Positions 1 to 11,067 of a DNA stretch of 64,000 nt are shown here, piece by piece. The position numbers and the translations under genes were made by a program. Below the pieces are notes generated by a model. It was given only the letters and a program-made list of their open reading frames with translations, did not search any database and was not told where the DNA came from. Each line of letters begins with the position of its first letter. Position 1 is the first letter of the stretch. Source of the stretch: Basidiobolus meristosporus CBS 931.73 (taxonomy: Eukaryota > Basidiobolomycota > Basidiobolomycetes > Basidiobolales > Basidiobolaceae); NCBI GenBank assembly GCA_002104905.1, contig MCFE01000147.1, forward strand, positions 62,001 through 126,000. The letters are read 5' to 3'.

Positions 1-174
1 AATGAGTCATCAGCCACAACCTACATTTGGAAATACAATTAGTCAGCAATTGATCTGGCAAAATGTATATAAGGAGCTGCTGGAACCTCAATAAAAATCA
101 GTTCAAGTTTTAGTGAATACAATACTAGCTAAACTCCCTATTCCTCTACAACTCTTATACCAAGACTGGTAACA
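1..174 (+). repeat. LTR-C fragment (retrotransposon LTR, 3' part)
   Basis: This stretch aligns by eye with 9,308-9,475, with 5,490-5,689 and, reversed, with about 5,147-5,290. Shared features are a TATA-like TATATAAGGAGCTGCTG segment and the tail CAAGACTGGTAACA, so the LTR ends in CA as LTRs do. The left part lies outside the window. No coding sequence is attached that I can identify with certainty. Confidence 0.6.
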
Positions 175-185
175 GGCTTACAAGC

Positions 186-449
186 TCATCTGGAAATACA
201 TCTGAATATTCCTTCAAAAGAGTCTGGGTCTTGTGGTGTACTGAAGTATAGGAATCCCCCTCTAATACTGATTTTGGCAGGTACTCCATTGATTACTCCA
301 TTCAAGTATAATAGATTTCCTGAGTTTGAGGTCATCTGGCATTGGTATTCTTCTGTCATATGGAAGGTGAGTTCCAAGTCTTCTTCAAGTTCATCCTCCA
401 TGTTACTCTGCTCCAGGGCCTCAGTATGGTTAAAGGTAAAGTTCCACAA
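186..449 (-). pseudogene. Open frame of unknown origin, possibly retroelement-derived
   Basis: An 87-codon open frame lies just inside the LTR-C end. It has an acidic N-terminal half and a C-terminal segment (NGVINGVPAKI followed by a hydrophobic run) that loosely recalls the strand before a retropepsin active site, but no DSG or DTG motif is present. I do not recognise a family. It may be a chance frame within an LTR-C element interior. Confidence 0.2.
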
Positions 450-533
450 TTTTAGCCAAGTCTTATATGCTTATTACACTTTGCACACTCTCAATATGAA
501 TTTATTACTCATGAATATTTTGTTCAGTGGGAG

Positions 534-880
534 TGTTGTAATCATTAAGTTATCACCAAAATATTCATGCCAACTGAGTTACATAGATCTTATTCTTTGA
601 TTAGCATTTTGTCCTGACCAAATTTGTTGTTGGGATTTACTTAGAATATTTTCACCAAATTGTCAGGTACCCAGAATATTATTTTTCTCAAAGTTGTCCA
701 AAGGACCCCAAACTTTGCACACATATTCTTGGGACCTTCCTTAGCAAACTCTACACAATTGTTTGCTCTACTTTATCAAAGTATAAATACTATATATTAA
801 TCAATAAATCTACAAGTGAATAACATGTGAGTCATCTAGTTCTCTAAATCACTTTCAATACTCCTGAGAATATTGCAACA
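534..880 (+). repeat. LTR-A copy (copia LTR, solo or truncated)
   Basis: A 347-bp unit starts TGTTGTAATC and ends ATTGCAACA. It carries a TATA box (GTATAAATAC) and an AATAAA poly(A)-type signal in the + direction. It matches the reverse complement of the LTRs of copia element 4 (43,694-44,032). The flanks do not show a clean 5-bp duplication, and a copia RT fragment follows directly, so it is probably a recombined or truncated copy. Confidence 0.75.
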
Positions 881-882
881 TA

Positions 883-1284
883 ATCAAGCTGCCACTGCAA
901 TACCTGGATGTTTAGATACTATCACATATGTCAGAATTGCAATTATTGACTGATAGGGAAAGTTTTGGTCCATTTGAACCTTTTTCCCTTAGAACTGGCT
1001 GAGATATGCTCAATATCAGGTTATTGTCCATAGGGGTAGCTGCAGGTTTGCAGGGGCTGCAGGCTTGCAATTTTCTATTTTAAAGCATCTAAAAATGTCC
1101 CTGATGTACTTGGACTAGTTCAGCCCAATTTGCTGCTTGATTATGTGACATTTGACTCATATTCTAGAAAGTAGCTGAATTTTGCAAGATCTTCCATCTC
1201 TATTTTACTGAAGAGTTCTGATTTTGTTGGCTTAAGTGCCTTCTGGCCACTTATAGCTATTCTTTGGTACTTCACACAAGGAGC
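883..1284 (-). pseudogene. Copia reverse transcriptase fragment, decayed
   Basis: The sequence parallels 2,257-2,640 of copia element 1 (same words such as the reverse of GGTAGCTGCAGGTTTGC). It therefore represents the C-terminal part of a Ty1/copia RT domain on the minus strand. It is cut off by LTR-A on one side and LTR-B on the other. No long open frame survives. Confidence 0.55.
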
Positions 1285-1651
1285 TGTTGCAATTCAAGAA
1301 GTGATTTAGATATATGAAACTCATTAAGAAATAATGATAATAGTTCAACTGCGGTTTGCTGATAAAGAAGCTCAGTCTTTATACCTTTGTAGAAGTAATA
1401 TGGTTGTAACACTAAGTAAGGAGGGTTTCTCAAAATTCAGGAGCATTCTCTAACAGTTTCAGGGTTGGTACATAATGTTTAGTAATACTGCTACATTGAT
1501 CATGACTAAAGGGAATAACCATAAGATCATATATCTGAAGAAAGTGGCAAAGTTAGAACTGTAAATTAGTCCCACAGTGACCAAGACTAGTCCAGAATTT
1601 TTAAGCAAGTTTTTAGCTGATGAAAGATACTAAATGGTCCAATATCTCAAC
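1285..1651 (-). repeat. LTR-B, 3' LTR of copia element 1
   Basis: This 367-bp unit, read on the minus strand, starts TTGAGATATTGGACC and ends TTGCAACA. It matches LTR-B at 13,690-14,057 almost end to end. It contains a TATA-like GTATAAAGAC on the minus strand. A purine-rich tract abuts it on the internal side, as expected for a 3' LTR. Confidence 0.7.
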
Positions 1652-1664
1652 TCTCCCCCTCCAC
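1651..1664 (-). other. Polypurine tract of copia element 1
   Basis: Read on the minus strand this is GGAGGGGGAGAGT, lying directly against the LTR-B start. In LTR retrotransposons this tract primes plus-strand DNA synthesis. Confidence 0.6.
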
Positions 1665-1719
1665 TGAATAATTTCTTAATGCTAATTCCTGCCTGAGATT
1701 CTCAAGTTGTGGCATAGCT

Positions 1720-2250
1720 AGTGGTTTTGTCAATATATCTGCCACCATTTTGTTAGTTGGGAAGGATGATAACTCTGATAAGTTAAATTCTACAGTTTCC
1801 CTCACAAATTATTGCTGTATATCAATGTGCTTAGTTCTGCCATGATTAGTTGGATTTCTAGATAATGAAATACAACTTTGATTATCCTTGTAAATACATG
1901 CTGGTTTATCTGAGTTGAAACCTAAGTCTCTGAGTAATTCTTGTAGCCATATAGCATCCTTGATTGCTTGACATACAGCCATATATTCAGCATCAGTTGT
2001 AGATAGGGCCACAGTTGGTTGTTTCTTGCAATTCTAAGAAATAGCTGCACCAGCATAGAGAAATTCATATCCTGTTGTAAAGCGTCTATGCATCAGATCC
2101 CTACCCCAATCTGAATCACTATAACCATAACATTTGTGCCTATAAGCTGCTCCAGAGTATCCCAGTACCATATTTAAGGTACCTTGTAGAAATCTGAAAA
2201 TCCGCTTAACTGCTGCAAATTGATCTGAACCGTAATTCTGCATGAATTTG
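1720..2250 (-). pseudogene. Copia element 1 RNase H domain
   Basis: Two open pieces (2,034-2,243 and 1,809-2,012) hold the C-terminal RNase H of a copia polyprotein. The first carries SDSDWGRDLMHRRFTTGY, the copia D-W-G-x-D-x-x-x-R-R-S-T-T-G region with one serine changed. The second carries ALSTTDAEYM and the HGRTKHIDIQ end motif. A stop lies between them. Confidence 0.85.
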
Positions 2251-2259
2251 ACTGACTAT

Positions 2260-3060
2260 TCCGGCTGCCACTGCAATATCTGAACATGTAGACACCAGCA
2301 AGTACATTTGGCTACCAACCATTGATTAATAGGAAAAGTTTTGGTCCTTATTTGAGCCGTTTTCATCTATAACAGGCTGAGATATGCTTAATTTCAGGTT
2401 ATTGTCTGTAGGGGTAGCTGCAGGTTTGCAACTTCAATTTCAAAGCATATAAGAATGTCCCTGATGTACTTAGACTGCTTCAGTACAATTTTCTGCCTAG
2501 GTATGTCAAATTTGACTTCAATTTGAAGAAAATAGCTGAATTTTCCAAGATCTTTCATCTCAAACTTGCTGAGGAGATCTGATCTTGTCTGTTTAAGTGC
2601 CTCTTGGTCACTGGTAGCAATAATTAGGTCATCCATATAAAGAACTAGGATGATCACACCCTTTTTGAGCTGTTTCACATATTTATATATTATGATCTGC
2701 AGTGCTACAAGAATACGCATTTTTCTCTAGGTATGTGTCAATCTTGTTATACCAAGCTCTAGGTGCCTGCCTAAGCCCATACAATGATTTTCTAAGTTTA
2801 CACACCTTATAGGGTCTTTTGGACCGGTAAAACCCTCTGGTTGCTCTATATACATAGTTTCTTGCAAGTCCCTATTTAAAAACGCTCTTTTGATGTCCAA
2901 TTGGTGTAAATCTTGACTGTGTACAGCTGCCGGGGCTAGGACTTTCCGGATGTAGTAAAACTTGGCAACCGGAGCAAATGTTTCCTTAAAGTTTAGTCCC
3001 TGGAGCTGGGAATAGCCATTAGCCACCAATCTAGCCTTGTACTTATCAACAGCACCATTT
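2260..3060 (-). pseudogene. Copia element 1 reverse transcriptase
   Basis: Pieces 2,727-3,029 and 2,394-2,720 form the RT. The N-terminal piece has HQLDIKRAFLN (family: MDVKTAFLNG), and QPEGF follows. The C-terminal piece has VLYMDDLIIA with both catalytic aspartates, then the FEMKDLGKFSYFLQIEV segment typical of copia RTs. A frame break near 2,722 and a stop disable it. Confidence 0.85.
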
Positions 3061-3149
3061 GATTTTATCTTGATGTTGTAGACCTATCTAAATACTATAG
3101 TCTTTTTCCCATTTGGTAAATCTACCAGTTCCCACATTTTTGCTTTAAT

Positions 3150-4640
3150 CAGTGATTGGTACTCCCCCTGCATGGCTTGTTGCCATTTAGTAGCATCTGG
3201 ACTTTTCATTGCCTGTTCCAGATTCTGAGATTTGGCACATAAGGCAAGATAAGCTTCTACATGATCATTGGATATCTGCCGCCATGATACAGGGGCATTT
3301 CTTGTTTGGGTAGATCTCCTAACTGGGATAATCTGCTCTGTTCTGGAACTTGTAGAATTATCATCCGTATCTGGCTGAATTAAGTATATTTTGTCTTCAT
3401 TAGTGTTGATTGCATCATCAGGTAGCTGGCCAATGATTTCAGTGGCTTTGTGATCTGAATTTTGCTATCATGCACTCTATACTCTTTAGTATCTTTGCAA
3501 TTCCCAACAAAGATACCATTCCTACTCTTTGGCTCCAACTTTGAGTGTTTTTTTGTCAGGGATGTAATAAAAAACATCACTGCCAAAGATCTTGAGGTAT
3601 TCAAGAACTGGTTTCTTGCCTTTATATACTCCAAAGGGTGTAGAATCATGTAGTGCTGTTGTTGGGCATCTGGTCTTGATGTAAACTGCGGTAGCAAGAG
3701 ATTCAGCCCACACTGGTAGTCCATTCCCTTATCATGCAATATACATCTTCCCATCTCTACATTTATTCTATTTGCACATTCTGCTACTCCATTCTACTGT
3801 GGAGTATGAGAAGCTGTGGTCTGTTGAAGTATACCAGTAGATGAGCAGTACTTTGCAAACTCCTTTGAACAGTTTTCTGCTCCATTGTCATTTTATAGTA
3901 ACTTCAATTTACACACAGTTTGCATTTCTGCCATGTTTTTCAAGTGCTTAAATGTCTCTAACGCCTTATCCTTTGTTTTGAGGAAGTATATCCATGTATA
4001 TCTTGTTTTGTCATCAATAAACATCATAAAGTATCTCTTGGCCCCAAAAGGCATTGTTCTAATGGGGCACATATGTCTGAGTGTACAATAGCCAGTATTC
4101 TGGTGGTATTAATGCTTTCTGAGCTCTTGAAACATTGCCTAGCTTGTTTGTCATATGAACATCCCTTACAAATATTCAATTTGATTGGTATTAAGTATTT
4201 CAAGCCCAAAACAACCTGCTTTTTTGCCAATTGGCTCATTTTCTGTTCCCCAATGTGACCTAGCCTCCTATGCCATGTCTTCCAGTTGATTTCATAAGTT
4301 TCAGCAGTGTTGACATACTCAGGTACAATGATCTTGCATTGTAACTTGTATAAATTGTGATCTCTGATTCCCAAAGCTAATTTTTGTATATTTTGACACA
4401 GTAACAAGCAAATCATCTTGGTAAAAGCAAATTTCAGTCTCTGAGCAGCTGGTTTACTGACTGAGAGTAGGTTCTTTGCTATTCCAGGTACATAAAGTAC
4501 ATTTGTCAGTCTTGCTATGGTTGCCCCTGAGCCATTGCTCATATTTAGTTGTATAGACCCACTGGCAGTAGCTTCCAGAGCAGAGTTATCTCCAGGATAA
4601 GCCTTTCTTACAGGTATAGTCTTCAAGTTGCTGATTCACT
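3150..4640 (-). pseudogene. Copia element 1 GAG-pre-integrase and integrase
   Basis: The N-terminal part (4,024-4,626) reads through a copia GAG-pre-integrase domain with KNLLSVSKPA, LGIRDHNLYKL and the zinc-binding H-x-H then C-x-x-C (CKGCSYDKQARQCF). The first catalytic aspartate is in IVHSDICAP. The C-terminal part (3,380-3,754) covers the end of the core, with YIKTRCPT. The region of the second aspartate and glutamate (about 3,790-4,020) is interrupted by stops. Confidence 0.8.
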
Positions 4641-5030
4641 CCTTTATACTACAAATATTCTGTGATGCTCCTGAGTCAGTCTACCATTCATTACTGTGAT
4701 TACTTGCACGCTCTTGTAAGGTTACAAATAACGGTTCATCAGTAGTTATATGGTTTGCCTGCTCTAGTTTCTGTTTTTTGTCTGCTTGTTTCTTCCTGCA
4801 TTCTCTTGCCCAGGGTCCTGGCTTTTTACAGTGGTTACAGCAACCAGGTTTTCTTTGGCTTTGTTGCTTTCCCTTCTTCTCTGAGTGCCTTTCTGAGCTG
4901 AATAAAGCATTGTCCTCAATTTTTTCTACTTGATCATTATGTCTGAGTACTTCATGGGGAAGTCTTCCTTTGACATAGTCTAAAGTGAGATCAAGTAATA
5001 CCTAAATATCTTGATAGGTTCCCTAGATTC

Positions 5031-5146
5031 ATAGCACTTCTTAAGTTACAACAGGTTGTGCACCCAAATTGCCTTAGTCTATTCTAACAACAATTATACC
5101 AGTAAACCAAGCAAAACAAACATATTTGCTGAAATGGTAAGGTTTG
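5031..5146 (+). repeat. LTR-B tail plus primer-binding-site region
   Basis: CACTTCTTAAGTTACAACAG followed by GGTTGTGCACCC matches the end of LTR-B and the first internal bases at 14,038-14,075. It is therefore the 3' edge of an LTR-B in + orientation plus the start of a gag leader. Everything upstream of it is lost at the junction with copia element 1. Confidence 0.45.
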
Positions 5147-5480
5147 AACTGTAGCAAGTCTTGCTATAGGAGTTGTAGAGGTATAGGGAGTTTAGCTAGT
5201 CTTATATTTACTAAAACTTAAACTGATTTTTATTGAGATTCCAGTAGGTCCCTATATATATTAAGCCAGATTGGTTGCTGACAAGTTGTATTTCCCATAC
5301 AGGTTGTTGCTGATGTCTCAATCAATTGCATCATCATCACCCAAGAAGATCCTACCTAATATATATATATATCTGTCTGATAGGGATCTACTGATTCAGC
5401 TACTGGCCAATACTACTAATTTGAGAGATAACACTGTTAAACTGAAAGGCTATACATAAGGCTAATCAATTTAACTAAAA
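5147..5480 (-). repeat. LTR-C copy, inverted
   Basis: The reverse complement of 5,150-5,290 matches 38-174 (shared words include TAGCTAAACTCCCTATACC-type sequence and the CAAGACTT tail). It sits head to head with the + copy that follows. Confidence 0.55.
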
Positions 5481-5489
5481 ACTATTCTA

Positions 5490-5689
5490 ATGGTACAACC
5501 TGCTACTTGAGTGTTTAAGTCACATCAGTTTGCAGTCAAATCAATTAGTTTTATGGTTAACCTATCAGTATATAAGTGTTATCTATCAAACTAGTAGCAT
5601 TGGTATTAATAATCAGTTCAGCATTTAGTGAATATAAGACTAGCTAAACTCCCTATTCCTCTACAACTGTTGTATCAAGACTTATAACA
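5490..5689 (+). repeat. LTR-C copy
   Basis: It matches 9,120-9,240 at its start (TTTTAGTCAAAT, CCATCAAA.TAGTAG words) and 1-174 at its end (CTAGCTAAACTCCCTATTCC, then CAAGACTTATAACA). A partial echo of the tail is repeated at 5,735-5,780. It leads into copia element 2. Confidence 0.55.
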
Positions 5690-5799
5690 TTGGTAGTAGC
5701 AATAACTGGAAACCTTCCCCTTGTAGAGTAAAGAAGCCCCCTTCTACTCCTCTACAACTTGTTTATCAAGACTGATAACACCAACTTAAACATTCAAGT

Positions 5800-8700
5800 G
5801 GTAGATCATAACAGAACAAAAGAACTGCAGACTTTTAAAGAATCAAGTTGCAAATCCACCCAGAGGAAAAGCACTTTAAGTTTGATAACCACTAAGAAAT
5901 TTGAGCCCAAAGGAACTGCAGAAAAAGTCAGAATTCTTCAAGGGCAGGAGAAAACTGCCTTTTATGTGACATTTATCAATGGGCAAGATTCCTTCATGGG
6001 ACAAATTTGTGCTTCTAATACTGCAAAGTACCATGGAGGCTCTTAGAGAAGATCTTCTGGGAAAAGTGTGTAAGCAAGCTTTATTCAAAAAGAAAATTTT
6101 TGAACATGAGGAAGTGGCTAGATAGTGGCATGCCCCCACTCATTATTTGAATGGGGTCACTTGCAGAAGTTTGCTTCAGAATCAATGCTGTTGTAAATAC
6201 TGGGGAAATGACAATCAGTTTGCTTGGCAGCTAGACTGACAAGTATGAGCTACTTAATCTGTCTCTTGAAAGCAGAGAAGAAAACCTGCCCTAAAGCTGA
6301 AGGTAAGCATTTCCAAGAACAACTCAGATATATAACTAAGCACAGAAAGTTGAAGTTGATGCTTTATTCAGCTCCAAAGGTCACACAGATAAGAAGAGAG
6401 AGTAACAGTTCCAAAAAAAATCTGTAACTGCAATAACTGTGAGAAGCAATGATGCTGGGCCAGATAATGCAAGTAGAAACAAGCAAATCAAAACAGAAAC
6501 TCCAACATGAAAACCTACAACCACAGACAGTGAGTTGTTTGAAACTGGTCAAGAGTGTGCAAGTAACCATTGTGATTAATGGTATATTGACTCTGGAGCT
6601 TCACAGCATATCTGTGGTATAAAGAAGTGGTTTATCAAATTGAAGACTATTGCTAAATAACAGATGCATCTTGGATACAACTCTGCATTGAAAGCAACCT
6701 CAAGTGAGTCTATACATCAAAACATTAGTGATATAGTAGGGGCAACATCAACAAAACAGATTCACATACTCTATGTGTCTTAAATTGCTGTAAACCTACT
6801 CCCAGTGAGAAAAGTAACACACAGGGATTTGAATTTCCTTTGACTAAGCTGAGCTTCTCAGTATTGAGCGGAGATAGATGGACATTAGTTTTATGATATA
6901 TAGATAAAAATGTAGATTTAAGCTGCAATGAAAGATCATGGTACCTGTGTATGTGGACATTGCTGAAATTGAAAAGACTTCCTGGAAGGTATAATGCGAT
7001 AGGCTTGGATACATTAGGGAACTGAAAATGGGCCAATTGGTGAAAAATCAACTTGTTTGCAAATTTAACTACTACATTGGCATCAAGTTAAATATCTTTA
7101 AGGGTTGCAAATATGCAAAAAAGCTAGACAATATTTAAGGAGCTCAGGAGGTATTAATACCACCATACTATTGGCTATTGTACACTCAGTCTTATGGGGG
7201 CCCATGAGAACCTGGTTCTTTGAGGCCAAGAGATTCTTTATGACTTTTGTTGATGAAATGATAAGATTTCCATTTGTGTACTTCCTTATGTTAATGGGGC
7301 TTTAGAGACTTTCAAGAACTTGAGGTACGTAGCAGAAACACAAACTGGGTATATACTGAAGGTACTTGAAGGCGGCAATTAATAAGATTACTGTCCTGGG
7401 AGGCTTACAAAGTACAACTCAAATACTGGCATACTTTGAGAAACCACTGTTCCACATACTCCACAGCAAAATTGAGTAGCAGAACACATACATGGGCCTG
7501 CATTAGAGATGGGGAATGTATGTTATATGAAGGCAAATGGACCACAAGGTTTTGGCTGAATCTGTGAAAGCCAACAGGGTGTAGATGGAATTACAAAATC
7601 ATTATCAACTCAAATGGTACCATTTGTAAATACAGAGCTGTATTGGAGGCTAAAGGCCTTTCCCAGATCCAGGGACCAGACTTTGAGGAATGTGTTTACT
7701 CTGATAGCCAAACTGAAGCGGACTAGTACAGTCCTAGCAATGACAGCTATGCACTGTCTATAACTGTACCATACAGCCATCAAAGCAGTCATTCTAGCTA
7801 GGGATCTGCAGAAACTACACATATAGAGCTATCAGAAGGTTTTGCCAACCCAAGTACCCCTATAATGTGAGCAGAATTAAAATTGTTATTAGGGCTTAGA
7901 CACTCATCATGAGGATGATATAGCAAGATTGCCACATATACAGTGGTGATAGGGTTTGCATGCAGTACTGTCAAGTATACTTTATGTGTGAAACAGCTCA
8001 AAAAGGGAATGACAATTTTTTATACATATACATTAAGCAGACAGTATCAGGAATTGAAGTCATATTTGACATTTATACATAGAAAATTGTACTGACTCAG
8101 TCTGGCTACATTGGAGACCTTATTGGATGCTTTAGAATGAAAAATTGCTAGCCTGCAGCAACCCCCATTGAATATAACCCAATATTGAGCAAATCTCCCC
8201 CAATTTTAGGTGAAAACTGTCTTAATATGGACCATGACTCTGCCTATAAGTCAATGGTCAGCAGTCTGATGTTCCTAATGATCTCCACCCATCTAGATAC
8301 TACTGTAGCAGTAAGAGTAGTCTGTCAAGATACACAGAATTATGAACCTGATCAAGTCATAGCAATGAAACAGATTTTTAGATATCCACAAGGTACCATA
8401 AACATGGTACTGGAATACTCTGAAGCAACTAATTGGCTAGAACTTGATGATTATTGTGACTCAGGTTGGTGAAGGGATCATAATGAAAGATGCTCCAGGG
8501 CTGGGTTAGCATGACTTTAAGCCAGTGCAGTTGCAACTAGTGATTATAATCAACAGCCAACTGTGGCCCTTTATAAAATGGAGGCATGGTATATGACTAC
8601 ATGTCAACCAGCTAAGGAGGCTGTATAGTTACAGAAACTATGCCAGGACTCAGATTTTATTTGAGATGAGCCAGCATGTATTTTCCCAGAAAACCAAAAG

Positions 8701-8921
8701 CTGTATTTCATTTGCAAGGGATCCTGCTGATAATGCCAGAAATAAACACATATATGTACAGCGCCACTTTGTGAGCAAAGCTGCTGAAAAACACTTAGTA
8801 GAGCTAGTTTACTGCCAAACTGACAGAATGGCGTTTGTATATTGACCAAACCATTAGCCAGGCCACAGTTTGAGATTCTCAGAGATAAATTGGGATTAAG
8901 AAGTTATGTGGCTCCAGGAGA
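5800..8921 (+). mobile_element. Copia element 2 internal region (decayed)
   Basis: In + order there is a gag-like leader (5,800-6,230, FINGQDSFMGQI matching 14,290-14,330), a gag C-terminal part with the AATGCTTTATTC-type word also seen in element 3 (about 6,355), GAG-pre-integrase/integrase traces (6,560-7,500, such as GINTTILLAIVHS), RT traces (7,560-8,200) and RNase H (8,185-8,890, SGW plus LVYCQTD-type end). Stop density is high and only short frames remain. A polypurine tract (TGGCTCCAGGAGAG) precedes an LTR-B start at about 8,922. Confidence 0.8.
8185..8900 (+). pseudogene. Copia element 2 RT end and RNase H
   Basis: An open piece of 95 codons has AYKSMVSSLMFL, the copia Y-Q-S-x-V-G-S-L-x-Y segment, then NYEPDQVIAMKQIFRYPQGT and the D-x-D-W-x-like DDYCDSGW. 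Further RNase H traces, including an AAKEHLVELVYC-like end, continue to 8,890 through stops. Confidence 0.75.
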
Positions 8922-9307
8922 GTGCTGAAACATTGGACTATTAGATCTCATTCAGCATCAAATCTTACGGTATTAATGGAGAAACCTGATGGTGGTGTAA
9001 CTGATACCAGGTCCAAATAACCATCCAACCTGGATAGCTACCTATACCTGTTATTTATTGACTATTTATGTTACAGAGCAGGATACCAGTTAGTAACTTT
9101 CATGGCAAAGTGTTTTCAGATCTGATGCTCAGATGGTCAAGTTAAATCAGTTTTTAGTCAAATTATTTATTGTTTTGTTGAGCCTATGAGTATATCACTA
9201 TTATCCATCAAAATAGTAGTATTTGTTATCAGACAAATCAGCAGATTTTCATTACACAGATATAGATATAATATGTAAGATTTAATTGAATTCTGATGAT
9301 ACAGATA
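8922..9307 (+). repeat. Truncated LTR-B start joined to LTR-C-type sequence
   Basis: TGCTGAAACATTGGACTATT at 8,922 matches the LTR-B start at 13,690, but the match ends near 8,965. From about 9,120 the sequence matches the LTR-C copy at 5,500-5,620. The 150 bases between are not assigned. Confidence 0.45.
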
Positions 9308-9475
9308 TATGAGTCATCAGCCACAGCCTGAATTTTTAACTCCAATTAGTTAGCAATTGATCTGACAAACTGTTTATAAGGAACTGCTGTCACATTTATG
9401 AAGATTTGTTCAAATTTTAGTGATTACAGTACTTGCTAAACTCCACATTCCTCTGCAACTCTTATATCAAGATTG
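9308..9475 (+). repeat. LTR-C copy (3' part)
   Basis: ATGAGTCATCAGCCACAGCC and the following 165 bases align with bases 2-174 of the window, including the TATAAGGAACTGCTG and CTCTGCAACTCTTATATCAA words. Confidence 0.65.
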
Positions 9476-9729
9476 TAATATTGTGAGCAGCCATAACCAG
9501 AAACCTTCCTGCTGGAGAAAGAAGCAGCCTCCCTCAGGATATCAAAATATCTGGAATGGAAGAATGCTACGCTGCAAGTCATGGTCCAACATCAATAGGA
9601 ACTCTGGATGCGCAGCTAGCAGTAACAAGATATAGCTACCATGACCCAGAGCCTGCAAAGCCCTGTCAAGAGCAACTTCAGTGTGATGGACAACAAGTTT
9701 TGATGTGTAGAGGTCCCCGTGGCAGAAGT
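9476..9729 (+). other. Unassigned spacer before LTR-B
   Basis: The first bases (GAGCAGCCATAACCAGAAACC) match 5,697-5,720, which also follows an LTR-C end, so this is probably the leader of an LTR-C element. An open frame runs through it (9,556-9,801) but crosses into the LTR and shows no domain. Confidence 0.3.
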
Positions 9730-10417
9730 TGTTGCAATATGGGATTAATTAATATTGTTCAGCAGCCAAATATTTACTTAACAATTCTAAACAAGTCTTA
9801 GTCACTGTGGGACAAACCAACTGCCCTAACTTAAACACTGTCATTGGATCTATAATCCTATTATTATTCCTCTTTAGGCAAAAGCAAATTAGTACTTTTA
9901 CCAATTATTTTGTATCCTAAAAAAATCAAGAAAATGCCCGCAAAATACCATCATAATATCAGGTGATTTCCAAGTTTCTCACAATTGACAACCTTCAATA
10001 TCTCTGTTGTTAGCTGATGGGCAGGCAAGCAAGCATATTCCCCAGGTGGAGACTAGGCCAACTAGCATCCATACAAACTTTAACAATTAGCTGCTCATTA
10101 CTCCCGTCAAAAATTGCACTTGATATTTTGAACTAAAAACACCAGCTGAATCCTTGAAAAATATCATTAGAATACCAGCAGAATATTAGCCAAAACTCAG
10201 AGAGTTCTATGTTTGAGATTTATTATTGTGGTACTAACCCATAAATTGTTATAAAATGCTCCTGAGTGTTGAGAAGCCCTCCTTACTCAGTGTTACAGCT
10301 GTACTACTTCTACAAAGGTATAAATACTAAGGTACTTTATGAATAAACAACTGTTCAGTTAGCACTACTATTTCCCAATAGGCTCCTTATATCCAATTGA
10401 CTTGTTATATTGCAACA
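9730..10417 (+). repeat. LTR-B, 5' LTR of copia element 3, with an internal insertion
   Basis: It starts TGTTGCAATATG and ends ATTGCAACA. It matches LTR-B at 13,690-14,057 at both ends (9,730-9,910 and 10,235-10,417) but is 688 bp instead of 368. The extra roughly 320 bp (about 9,912-10,232) is unrelated to the other copies. A TATA box (GTATAAATAC) lies near 10,318. The leader that follows starts GGTTGCCAGCCC. Confidence 0.65.
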
Positions 10418-10805
10418 GGTTGCCAGCCCTAAATGCATAGATTTATACTAAAAATGACTTCTACCAGCAAACAGAACAGTACATGTATTTTCCCTGTAAA
10501 GGAGAGGTCTGATAGGAAGAACAGCAGACTTTGGAGAATCAAGGTGCAATCCACCTTTAGAAAAGAGAGCTCTGGAATATACTAGCAGGAAAAAAAGTTG
10601 AGCCTAAAGGAACAGCATAAGAAATGGAGAAGATTCAAGAGAAGGAGAGAAAGATCTTTAATGGCACAAGAATCAATGTACAGGATTCCTTCATTGGAGA
10701 ATATATGCTTCTAATACTGCTAAAGCAGGATAAGAATCCCTGGAGAAGATCTTTAGAGCAAAGTCAGAATTAAGCAAGCTTTCTTTAAAACAAAATTTCT
10801 TCATC

Positions 10806-11064
10806 ATGAAGAAGAAGCCAGATGAAGATATGCTACCACTCATTACCAGAATGGAGACACTTGCAGAAGAACTTGACAGTATCAAAGCTGGCCTAGAGGA
10901 AGAAGAAAAGACACTCTGTCTGCATTGCAACTTACCAGGAAAGTATGAGCCACTTACACTTTCTTCCAAAAGAAAAGTAGGCACTATGACTTTATACTTT
11001 GTCAAGGGAAGACTTCTCCTTGTAGTGCTCAAATGTAATGCACAAGCAGAGTAAACTTGAAGAT
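10806..11064 (+). pseudogene. Copia element 3 gag, N-terminal piece
   Basis: The open frame (82 codons, stop at about 11,052) contains PLITRMETLAEELDSIKAGL and SSKRKVG. It parallels 14,450-14,620, where the same gag leads into another truncated copy, and it corresponds to the UBN2-type gag helical region of copia elements. The reading is broken by the foldback insertion at 11,068. Confidence 0.65.
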
Positions 11065-11067
11065 AAT

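Larger units (their letters stand above)
1665..5030 (-). mobile_element. Copia element 1 internal region (Ty1/copia, decayed)
   Basis: Read on the minus strand the domains run gag zinc knuckle (about 4,900-4,800), protease/GAG-pre-integrase and integrase (4,626-3,150), reverse transcriptase (3,060-2,260) and RNase H (2,250-1,720). That is the Ty1/copia order, with integrase before RT. Recognisable pieces are the RT active site LYMDDLIIA near 2,630, RNase H ALSTTDAEYMAVCQA near 1,980, DNQSCISLSRNP near 1,870, and a GAG-pre-integrase WHRRLGHIG near 4,270. Several stops and frame changes separate the pieces, so it cannot encode a polyprotein. The zinc knuckle CNHCKKPGPWARECR has lost its histidine. 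The gag end is cut at about 5,030, where an LTR-B tail plus primer-site sequence in + orientation begins. Confidence 0.9.
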
